Shown one piece after another: positions 1-4,765 of a DNA stretch of 7,944 bases. The notes below the pieces were generated by a model, which was not told the DNA's origin, ran no database searches, and saw nothing but the letters and a program-made list of their open reading frames with translations. The position numbers were made by a program, and so were the translations under genes. Origin of the DNA: Acidobacteriota bacterium (GTDB lineage Bacteria > Acidobacteriota > Terriglobia > Terriglobales > Acidobacteriaceae); the NCBI GenBank assembly GCA_025353435.1, contig JANXQR010000203.1, forward strand, positions 1 through 7,944, read 5' to 3'. The first letter of the stretch is position 1. Each line of letters begins with the position of its first letter.

Positions 1-293
1 AGCGAATGGGTGTAGATGACAGTGGCAACAGCGTTTGCGGTGTCGTGAAATCCATTTACAAACTCGAAGGCAAGCGCAATTAGAAGCGCCACACCGAGCA
101 GCAGGTAGGGCCAGAAGCTGCCCAGCGAGGTGTTGCCAAGATCGCCGGCGACATGGAAGCCTATGTAGCCGAGGCCGCCCACCAGAGCGACGAGGACAAT
201 GACGCCGCTTACCCAGCCCGGCATCTTCTTTTTCTTGTCAAGGAGCGAGGCGCCTGGGATAGGTGCGTCGATTGCGGTCGCTAGATCGGCCAT
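1..293 (-). CDS. pit: PitA-type inorganic phosphate transporter, N-terminal part (runs off the window)
   Basis: The first 97 codons are present; the gene continues beyond position 1. The product should be an inner-membrane low-affinity phosphate (metal-phosphate/H+) symporter of the PiT (PHO4) family. The signature FVNGFHDTANAVATVIYT, at about residues 78-95, is nearly identical to the first signature of E. coli PitA as I remember it. Before it are a short charged cytoplasmic start with a KKKK stretch (about residues 20-23) and two hydrophobic segments (about 28-50 and 62-80), so this protein has one more N-terminal hydrophobic stretch than E. coli PitA. The start is the ATG at 293-291, with GGAG at 305-302 and an 8-nt spacer. 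It is divergent from the gene at 717 and shares a 423-bp intergenic region with it. No Pho box was recognised. The family call is firm; substrate preference within the family cannot be decided from this fragment. Confidence 0.9.
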   Translation of the reverse strand, partial: MADLATAIDAPIPGASLLDKKKKMPGWVSGVIVLVALVGGLGYIGFHVAGDLGNTSLGSFWPYLLLGVALLIALAFEFVNGFHDTANAVATVIYTHS

Positions 294-414
294 TTTGGAA
301 GCTCCAGATGTGATTTGGAAATCTCTATCCCTGCGCGGGGAAGCAAATTCCAGACTCAGCAACGGATACACTGCCAAGATGAAATGGGTGTTAATGCTCT
401 AAAAACAAAGGGGG

Positions 415-454
415 ATTCCCTAATCGGGCCTTCGATTGCAATTCCCCAATAGGG
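415..454. promoter_or_regulatory. Two tandem CCC-N5-GGG boxes, putative operator pair
   Basis: ATTCCCTAATCGGG (415-428) and ATTCCCCAATAGGG (441-454) match at 12 of 14 positions and start 26 bp apart. Each is a small interrupted palindrome, CCC-(T/C)AAT(C/A)-GGG. Two similar half-symmetric sites at a spacing of about 2.5 helical turns in a divergent intergenic region suggest a dimeric regulator binding twice. Response regulators of the NarL/FixJ (GerE) class bind GC-flanked palindromes of this general kind, but the cognate protein is not in the window and the assignment is inference. Confidence 0.4.
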
Positions 455-471
455 ACATCGTTTCAAACACG

Positions 472-487
472 AGTGACATATCTCACA
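472..487. promoter_or_regulatory. Crp/Fnr-like palindrome
   Basis: AGTGA (472-476), six bases, TCACA (483-487). The consensus for the Crp/Fnr superfamily is TGTGA-N6-TCACA, so nine of ten conserved positions match. Its centre (479.5) lies about 42 bp before the start point predicted from the -10-like TAAATA at 511-516. That is the usual placing of a class II activator site. Whether the organism has a suitable regulator cannot be seen here. Confidence 0.35.
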
Positions 488-510
488 TACAAACTGTGCA
501 AATCGGCAGA

Positions 511-516
511 TAAATA
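511..516 (+). promoter_or_regulatory. Possible -10 element of an activator-dependent promoter
   Basis: TAAATA matches the sigma-70 -10 consensus in four positions. No good -35 lies 16-18 bp upstream, which fits dependence on the Crp/Fnr-like site at 472-487. If used, transcription would begin near 522 and leave a leader of about 195 nt before the ATG at 717. Confidence 0.25.
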
Positions 517-591
517 TGGGTAACTGATCAGACTAATTAAGAGTCCCGAATGGGCGCGGAGGGGTCCGGCTGCATTCGGTCTACGTGGGCA

Positions 592-607
592 TTCACCTTC
601 GGGTGAA
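592..607 (+). other. Hairpin with UUCG tetraloop in the leader of the 717 gene
   Basis: TTCACC (592-597) pairs perfectly with GGTGAA (602-607) around TTCG, forming the extra-stable C(UUCG)G loop. The downstream GCTCTTTAC has only a three-T run, so it is a poor intrinsic terminator. It may be an RNA structural element or an attenuator, or mark the end of a short transcript. Confidence 0.35.
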
Positions 608-716
608 GCTCTTTACATAAATCGACCTCGGCGTACTCCTTTCCTCTGATCGTGTTGATTTTTATGCACTGGGGACGGTAGGACCGGCCTCGGACCACGC
701 TCAAGGAGAGAACGAC

Positions 717-1370
717 ATGATTGCTCCCCCCACCCAAAACAAGCCCTCCTCCTGGCCGATTTCGATCGGCGCCGAGGGGATTGCCGCCGCTCAGTTTGCC
801 CGTTGTGGATTTGACGTGTTGGTGCAATCCGGACGCGACAAACCCTGGTACGACTTCGCGGTAACCCGTGCCGGTAGCATGATGAAGGTATCAGTGAAGG
901 CGAGTGAGGACGGCCGGTGGAATCTGCCGCAGAGCTTTGCACGGCGCGGGCCGGAGCCGGGTGGGAAAAATATCGACTGCCGCAGCGCAATTGACTTCTG
1001 GATGGACAGCCAGGGATCGAAGACCATCTGCTGCCTGGTGCAATTTGAAGGCGTAGCCATCAACCAGCTTCCGCGAATTTATCTGGCGTTTCCCAACGAA
1101 ATCGCCGCTGAAATGCGTGTTGCCTCAGAACGCACCGGCCAATGCGCACTGCACGAGCTGTATGAATGGACTTCGTCCGAAGGAAAGCTCGAAGTTGGGG
1201 CGCTGCCGCCGAATTGGCGCTTTTCCCAGGAGCGCATCCAGGAACTCGTTGAACGTCACAACGCGCCACTTTCTGGCGCTGTGATGCCGTCCAGAAGTGT
1301 TGCGATCAGCACGGCGACGCCGATGCCTCCGCGTGCAGAGCGGCACACCAATATTGCGCTCAGCGCATAA
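717..1370 (+). CDS. Hypothetical protein with a faint PD-(D/E)XK nuclease-like N-terminal pattern
   Basis: I do not recognise this 217-residue protein as a named family. The start is well supported: AAGGAGA at 703-709 lies 7 nt before the ATG. Residues about 17-62 read as a restriction-endonuclease-like core. A Gly-Ala-Glu helix start (G18-A19-E20) is followed by a cysteine- and glycine-containing turn and beta strand (30-37), then WYDFAV with D46, then a strand ending VSVK with K61. This spacing resembles the E...D...(E/Q/S)-x-K arrangement of PD-(D/E)XK proteins, with serine (S59) in the usual E/Q place. A lone nuclease-like domain with no methylase or other partner nearby could be a small DNA- or RNA-processing enzyme or an inactive relative. 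Residues 163-181 (PPNWRFSQERIQELVER) look like a closing helix, and the last ~35 residues are Pro/Ser/Ala-rich and probably disordered. There is no signal peptide or membrane segment. The gene is monocistronic, divergent from pit and convergent with the toxin-antitoxin relic. The gene is likely real; the nuclease idea is weak. Confidence 0.75.
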   Translation: MIAPPTQNKPSSWPISIGAEGIAAAQFARCGFDVLVQSGRDKPWYDFAVTRAGSMMKVSVKASEDGRWNLPQSFARRGPEPGGKNIDCRSAIDFWMDSQGSKTICCLVQFEGVAINQLPRIYLAFPNEIAAEMRVASERTGQCALHELYEWTSSEGKLEVGALPPNWRFSQERIQELVERHNAPLSGAVMPSRSVAISTATPMPPRAERHTNIALSA

Positions 1371-1379
1371 CAGAACAGA

Positions 1380-1432
1380 CAGCTCGCCGGTCAGCGGGGT
1401 GCGGTATTCCGCTCAAACCATCCGGCGAGCTG
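1380..1432. repeat. 11-bp perfect inverted repeat with a nested hairpin, between convergent genes
   Basis: CAGCTCGCCGG (1380-1390) and CCGGCGAGCTG (1422-1432) are exact reverse complements separated by 31 bp. Inside the loop, GCGGTATTCCGC (1401-1412) can form a second 4-bp stem. The structure sits just after the stop of the plus-strand gene and over the end of the toxin remnant, where a two-way terminator would be expected. Neither side has a real T-tract; minus-strand RNA continues UCUGUUCUGUUAU. It may be a terminator-like or mRNA-end structure. Confidence 0.5.
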
Positions 1433-1501
1433 ATCTTCGCTCACCTCTCCAGCCGACAGGCCAAAGATAATCACGAACGCTACTCTTGCATTTTGGCTTG
1501 T
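1391..1501 (-). pseudogene. C-terminal remnant of a Doc/Fic-type (death-on-curing) toxin
   Basis: Immediately after the antitoxin TAA, and in the same frame, an open stretch of 36 codons runs to TGA at 1393-1391. Its translation contains GLSAGEVSEDQLAGWFER, which has the pattern of the last helix of Doc-family toxins (a small-residue stretch, G-E-(I/V/L)-(S/T)-E-(E/D)-x-(L/F)-A-x-W-(L/F)). Doc toxins are usually about 125-130 residues long. The Fic core motif HxFx(D/N)GNKR and everything else upstream is missing, so about 90 to 100 residues seem deleted. An out-of-frame ATG CAA GAG (1491-1483) followed by TAG may be what is left of the original toxin start (many Doc proteins begin Met-x-Glu-Pro), which would make this an internal deletion; that part is speculative. 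No Shine-Dalgarno or proper start serves the remnant, so it is very probably not expressed as a toxin. Confidence 0.6.
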
Positions 1502-1729
1502 TTACTCCGCCAACCTCTTTAAGACGTCATAGTTTTCGCGCATAACCTTGCGGTCCGCCTCCATGGTGGTAGCAAACTGTTCGTCGTGAGCGGTCAGCTC
1601 AATTCCGCCAGGAAATTCGGTGAGATAGAGTGCGTCACCCTTCTGAACCTTGAGTCGCGCGAGCATCTCTTCCGGCAGGATGACTCCAAAGAAGTCTCCA
1701 ATTGCGAGGACCTTTGTGGTGACAGCCAT
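1502..1729 (-). CDS. AbrB/MazE/SpoVT-type antitoxin (Doc-associated kind)
   Basis: A 75-residue protein with an N-terminal SpoVT-AbrB swapped-hairpin DNA-binding domain. The sequence IGDFFGVILPEEMLARLKV (about residues 10-28) followed by GDALYLTE (31-38) is the usual pattern (G-x-S-x-G-V-I-L-P-x-x-x-L-x-x-L-x-V-x-x-G-D-x-L-x-(L/V)-x-x). The C-terminal ~25 residues (about 50-75, charged, with MEADRKVMREN) form the toxin-binding tail seen in antitoxins paired with Doc toxins. Length and both ends look complete. In the intact arrangement it would bind and neutralise the toxin and repress its own operon. Here the toxin gene is reduced to a remnant, so it is an orphan. The start is ATG at 1729-1727 with only a weak GAAG upstream. 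It lies 36 bp after scpA on the same strand but has its own promoter. Confidence 0.85.
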   Translation of the reverse strand: MAVTTKVLAIGDFFGVILPEEMLARLKVQKGDALYLTEFPGGIELTAHDEQFATTMEADRKVMRENYDVLKRLAE

Positions 1730-1743
1730 AAAGATTCTTCACA

Positions 1744-1785
1744 CCAATTATCGCGCGTGTTCTGACTAGCGCCAATTGTCGCGGG
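1744..1785 (-). promoter_or_regulatory. Antitoxin promoter covered by two direct repeats (probable autorepression operator)
   Basis: On the minus strand, TTGGCG (1775-1770) and GATAAT (1752-1747) are separated by 17 bp and form a good sigma-70 promoter; start of transcription would be near 1740, about 11 nt before the antitoxin ATG. Two copies of a 14-bp word, CCAATT(A/G)TCGCG(C/G)G as written on the plus strand, lie at 1744-1757 and 1772-1785, identical at 12 of 14 positions and 28 bp apart. One copy contains the -10 and the other the -35. That is the geometry expected for repression by the antitoxin. The upstream copy lies within the last codons of scpA. Confidence 0.55.
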
Positions 1786-2872
1786 TATTAAGCCCTTCGT
1801 TCATCACGGCGTCGAACTCCGAGCTCTTCTTGATGAAGATCTCGCTGAAGGCGCTGTCCTGGCGGAGCAGCACTGCCTGCAGTCTGACTAACTCGAGCAA
1901 CGCCAGAAACATAGCCACCAGGGCCCGCTCCGACTTGCTGTGGCTCAGCAGCTTGCGCAGCGCCACCGGCCGGTCTTCCATGGTCAGGCGGCGGCCTAGA
2001 AACTGAATCATCTGGCCCACGGTGACGGCATCGTCCTGCACATTGAAGGTAGGGCGCTTGCGGGCACGGTCGAGGATGTCGCGGAAGATGCGCACCAGGT
2101 CGGTAGTGTCGGCTGCCATCTCCCCTTCGCCGGTTGCTTCCTCTTTGAACTCGCCGAACCCAGGGTTGGACCACGTGGCGGCCTCCAACATCTGTTTCTG
2201 CTGAAGCATTTGGGCAGCGTTCTTGAAGCGTTCGTGCTCCAACAGACGCTCCACCAGCTCGCGCCGGGGATCTTCCGGGATATCGTCAGGCCCCACCGGC
2301 ATCCGAGGCAGCAGCATTTTGCTCTTGATGTGAATCAGCAGCGAGGCGGTGTAGATAAATTCGCCGGCCACGTCCACATCACTGGCCTTCAGCTGGTTGA
2401 CGTATGCCAGAAACTGCGCCGTGATCCTGGCGATGGGGATGTCATAGACGTCGATGTCCTGCTTGCGGATCAAGTCGAGGAGCAGGTCTAGAGGGCCGTC
2501 GTAGACCTGGCCGACCATGATATCGAAAGGGGAGAAAGGCGCCTCTTCCTGTTTCTTGGGCTTGGAAGTGGGCTTGGGTGCGGTTTGGTCTGCCGGAACG
2601 GGCTTGGACGTGAGCACCAGCGCAGGAAGCGCATCTGGTGTGCGCGCCGTAGCGGCTGAAACGTCGACGCGCTGAGCCTTGATTGGCGGACTGTCTGGCT
2701 CCGCCGGCGGATCGATACGCGGCTGTTCATCGGGATCTGGATCGGGCGTGCCCGGAGTCGGGTCGGGCTCCGGATCAGTCACAGGGTTCGCGGGAGCGGG
2801 CTCTGGTTCGCGCACCGGAGAGGGCGTCGAGCCAGTCTCGTTTTCAAGGGCCGAATTTGGCAATTGTTCCAT
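1766..2872 (-). CDS. scpA: Segregation and condensation protein A (kleisin subunit of bacterial condensin)
   Basis: ScpA joins the SMC heads and, with ScpB, forms the chromosome-condensing SMC-ScpAB complex. The conserved region begins near residue 115: FDIMVGQVYDGPLDLLLDLI (116-135), then RKQDIDVYDIPIARIT (136-151) and LLIHIKSKMLLPR (178-190), which are the N-terminal kleisin helices binding the SMC neck. After a charged linker (about 193-255) comes the winged-helix end (about 283-350, including MIQFLGRRL and ALVAMFLALLELVRLQAV) that contacts the SMC cap. Typical ScpA proteins are about 240-270 residues; this reads 368 because residues 1-112 form a Pro/Asp/Glu-rich, then Lys-rich, low-complexity extension, probably disordered. 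It is coupled to trpS upstream. The ATG at 2872-2870 directly abuts the Shine-Dalgarno; TTG at codon 4 has better spacing, so the first residues are uncertain. No scpB follows. Confidence 0.95.
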   Translation of the reverse strand: MEQLPNSALENETGSTPSPVREPEPAPANPVTDPEPDPTPGTPDPDPDEQPRIDPPAEPDSPPIKAQRVDVSAATARTPDALPALVLTSKPVPADQTAPKPTSKPKKQEEAPFSPFDIMVGQVYDGPLDLLLDLIRKQDIDVYDIPIARITAQFLAYVNQLKASDVDVAGEFIYTASLLIHIKSKMLLPRMPVGPDDIPEDPRRELVERLLEHERFKNAAQMLQQKQMLEAATWSNPGFGEFKEEATGEGEMAADTTDLVRIFRDILDRARKRPTFNVQDDAVTVGQMIQFLGRRLTMEDRPVALRKLLSHSKSERALVAMFLALLELVRLQAVLLRQDSAFSEIFIKKSSEFDAVMNEGLNTRDNWR

Positions 2873-2879
2873 CCTCCTA
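2861..2879 (-). promoter_or_regulatory. Overlap of trpS stop and scpA ribosome binding site
   Basis: On the minus strand the trpS stop TAG (2879-2877) overlaps a perfect AGGAGG (2878-2873), which is followed with no spacer by ATG (2872-2870). Zero spacing is poor for initiation. The in-frame TTG three codons on (2863-2861) is 9 nt from the AGGAGG and is an attractive alternative start. Either way the layout predicts translational coupling of scpA to trpS. Confidence 0.6.
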
Positions 2880-3908
2880 CCGCCTTGCCCTGGGCGCCGG
2901 TGCCAACTTCATGGCAGCCCGCACCTCAACCATGGTCTGCTCGGCGCGCAGCGTCGCCTTTCCAGCGCCGATATCCAGAATATTCTTCGCGTCCGCTTCG
3001 CTGAATCGGGCTCGCCGCTCTTGGATGGGTGCGAGAACCTGGACGAGTGCATCGGCTGCCCAGCCTTTGCATTCGATGCAACCAATACCTGCCGACCGGC
3101 AGCCCTCGTAGACTTTGGCCAGCGTCTCCGGAGACGAAAACACTTTGTGCAGGTCGCCCACCGGGCATTTGTCAGGGTCGCCGGGGTCCGTGCGGCGCAC
3201 ACGCGCTGGGTCCGTCACCATGGTCTTCAGCTTCTTGCGGACCTCCGGCTCCGAGTCGGTCAGCTGGATGGTGTTGCCGTAGCTTTTCGACATTTTGCGA
3301 CCATCGGTGCCGGGAAGCTTGGGCGAGGGCGTAAGCAGCGATTGCGGCTCCGGCAGTACCTCAGTTCCATTGAGCTTGTAGAACTGGTTAAAGCGCCGAG
3401 CCACTTCGCGGGTCAGCTCCACGTGTGCCACCTGATCCTGACCGACAGGGACGAACTTGGGCTGATAAATCAGAATGTCGGCCGCCTGCAACAGGGGGTA
3501 ACCAAGAAATCCGTAGGTGGTCAGGTCCTTGCCGAGCAGGTTTTCCTGCTGCTCCTTGTAGCTGGGCACGCGCTCCAGCCAGCCAAGCGACGTGATCATG
3601 CTCAGTAAGAGATGAAGTTCCGCATGCTGCGGCACATGGCTCTGCACAAACAGGACAGATTGCTCCGGATCGAGTCCCGCCGCCAGGAAGTCGAGGATGA
3701 CTTCCTGCGTATTGGCCAATACATTCGAAGGGTCCGCGTAGTCCGTCGTGAGCGCGTGCCAGTCGGCGATGAAGAAGTAGCACTCGTACTGGTCCTGCAG
3801 CTTGACCCAGTTGTGCAGGGCGCCCATATAGTTGCCCAGATGAAGCTTGCCCGTGGGGCGCATCCCGCTCAAAACGCGCGGGCGGGAGTTGGAATTCAGT
3901 TCTGCCAT
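2877..3908 (-). CDS. trpS: Tryptophanyl-tRNA synthetase, with the cysteine motif of the [4Fe-4S] subclass
   Basis: A class I aminoacyl-tRNA synthetase that charges tRNA-Trp in the cytoplasm. The length, 343 residues, is usual for bacterial TrpRS. The ATP-binding HIGH motif is HLGN at 23-26 within RPTGKLHLGNYMGAL, and the KMSKS loop is intact at 205-209. Other TrpRS hallmarks are ADWHALTT (48-55) and PVGQDQVAHVELTRE (154-168). C248, C270, C277 and C280 give C-x21-C-x6-C-x2-C in the anticodon-binding domain. Thermotoga maritima TrpRS binds a [4Fe-4S] cluster with a near-identical cysteine spacing, so this protein probably does too. The start is ATG at 3908-3906 with a weak Shine-Dalgarno. A TACAAT -10 lies in the 120-bp gap upstream, so trpS-scpA may be transcribed separately from the protease gene, though readthrough is possible. 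Confidence 0.97.
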   Translation of the reverse strand: MAELNSNSRPRVLSGMRPTGKLHLGNYMGALHNWVKLQDQYECYFFIADWHALTTDYADPSNVLANTQEVILDFLAAGLDPEQSVLFVQSHVPQHAELHLLLSMITSLGWLERVPSYKEQQENLLGKDLTTYGFLGYPLLQAADILIYQPKFVPVGQDQVAHVELTREVARRFNQFYKLNGTEVLPEPQSLLTPSPKLPGTDGRKMSKSYGNTIQLTDSEPEVRKKLKTMVTDPARVRRTDPGDPDKCPVGDLHKVFSSPETLAKVYEGCRSAGIGCIECKGWAADALVQVLAPIQERRARFSEADAKNILDIGAGKATLRAEQTMVEVRAAMKLAPAPRARR

Positions 3909-3987
3909 TGTGCCTGTCAGTTCCGTTCAAAAACGCCGTGAAAATGCAGCCATCGTCAGGCTGGAGTCAGCGGGATTGGCTGGTTTT

Positions 3988-3993
3988 ATTGTA
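3988..3993 (-). promoter_or_regulatory. Possible -10 element upstream of trpS
   Basis: TACAAT on the minus strand in the 120-bp gap between the protease gene and trpS, matching the -10 consensus in five of six positions. The best sequence at -35 spacing (CTGTCC or TGTCCC) is poor. Transcription from here would give a leader of about 70 nt. Confidence 0.35.
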
Positions 3994-4028
3994 CCGGGCG
4001 GATGCAGCGCGGGACAGGAACGAACGGC

Positions 4029-4721
4029 CTAGGAAACCGATCCCTGCAGGGTATTCAACACGTACTGCACCAGGCCGAGGGTGGGCGTCATGAAGAAGCG
4101 TACGACCGGGCCGCCAGCGAAGATCATCAGAATAAAGCTGAACATTCCCATGCGATCGTATGCGGACAGCCAGTTGTAGGGCAGGAAGTGGCGCAGAATG
4201 CGGCTTCCATCGAGCGGCGGAAGGGGCAACAGGTTGAAGAAAAACAGTGCCAGATTCACAAAGATACTCAAGCGGCAGAGGGTATAGAGCGCGCGGAGAT
4301 TGGTCATCACTGTTTCCGCATCCGGCAAATGGCCTTGAAGCTTGATCATCACCGCCAGCCCGACAAAGCCGATAAACGCAAGCAGCAGGTTGGAAACCGG
4401 TCCGGCCAGCGTGGTCAGTATGTCATCGCGCACTATCTTCTTGAAGTTCCTCGTGATCACGGGCGTTGGCTTGGCCCAGCCAATCAGGAAGCCCCCCATG
4501 CCGAAAAGTGCTCCGAAGATTGCAATCCCAGGAATCAGCAGCGTGCCGATGGGGTCAATATGGTATCTGGGATTGAGGGTCACCCGGCCCTGCAAGCGCG
4601 CCGTCTGGTCACCCAACAACGAGGCTGTCCAGGCATGAGCGCATTCGTGCACGCTCAGAGAAAAGATAAGCAGCACGAATTCAAATAACGCGATAACAAA
4701 GTCGGTCGGCGTCGCCTGCAA
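4029..4721 (-). CDS. Site-2 protease family zinc metalloprotease (M50), integral membrane
   Basis: A 230-residue polytopic membrane protein. HECAH at 25-29, inside the first hydrophobic segment (about 8-30), is the HExxH zinc and catalytic motif. The third zinc ligand is D171 in NLLPLPPLDG (163-172), the N-x(2)-P-x-P-x-LDG motif of this family. Other hydrophobic segments lie near 59-83, 103-126, 150-165 and 193-212. There is no PDZ domain, so it is of the short, Bacillus SpoIVFB/YwhC-like type; its substrate is unknown. The start is the TTG at 4721-4719: AGGAG (4732-4728) lies 6 nt before it, there is no in-frame ATG nearby, and the ATG at 4726-4724 is out of frame. It follows the acyltransferase gene by 44 bp on the same strand with no visible terminator, so co-transcription is likely. 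It sits ahead of trpS and scpA, a neighbourhood I recall from several bacterial groups. Confidence 0.92.
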   Translation of the reverse strand: MQATPTDFVIALFEFVLLIFSLSVHECAHAWTASLLGDQTARLQGRVTLNPRYHIDPIGTLLIPGIAIFGALFGMGGFLIGWAKPTPVITRNFKKIVRDDILTTLAGPVSNLLLAFIGFVGLAVMIKLQGHLPDAETVMTNLRALYTLCRLSIFVNLALFFFNLLPLPPLDGSRILRHFLPYNWLSAYDRMGMFSFILMIFAGGPVVRFFMTPTLGLVQYVLNTLQGSVS

Positions 4722-4765
4722 AACATTCTCCTGATTTACCGGAAAGCTCAGGTTAGCACGCGACC

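Larger units (their letters stand above)
294..716. other. Intergenic regulatory region between divergent pit and the 717-1370 gene
   Basis: This 423-bp stretch without a credible gene is visibly AT-richer around 380-540 than the coding DNA. It holds a pair of CCC-N5-GGG boxes (415-454), a Crp/Fnr-like palindrome (472-487), a possible -10 (511-516) and a UUCG hairpin (592-607), each listed separately. The only short plus-strand reading frame, ATG at 550 running 18 codons to TGA at 604, has no proper Shine-Dalgarno and is not called. Confidence 0.7.

Noticed and set aside
550..606. Small plus-strand ORF of 18 codons in the leader region
   Set aside because: No proper Shine-Dalgarno and no protein-like pattern; its end falls in the UUCG hairpin.
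655..684. TTGATT with TAGGAC as a promoter just before the 717 gene
   Set aside because: The -10 matches the consensus in only three positions at 18-bp spacing.
2679..3608. A 309-codon plus-strand open frame, Gly/Ser-rich at its start
   Set aside because: It lies antisense to trpS and the Pro/Asp-rich start of scpA; its Gly/Ser repeats are simply the complement of Pro/Asp codons, and both minus-strand genes are certain.
4002..4688. A 228-codon plus-strand open frame
   Set aside because: It is antisense to the M50 protease, whose HExxH and LDG motifs are intact; composition (rich in His, Gln and Arg) is typical of an antisense frame.
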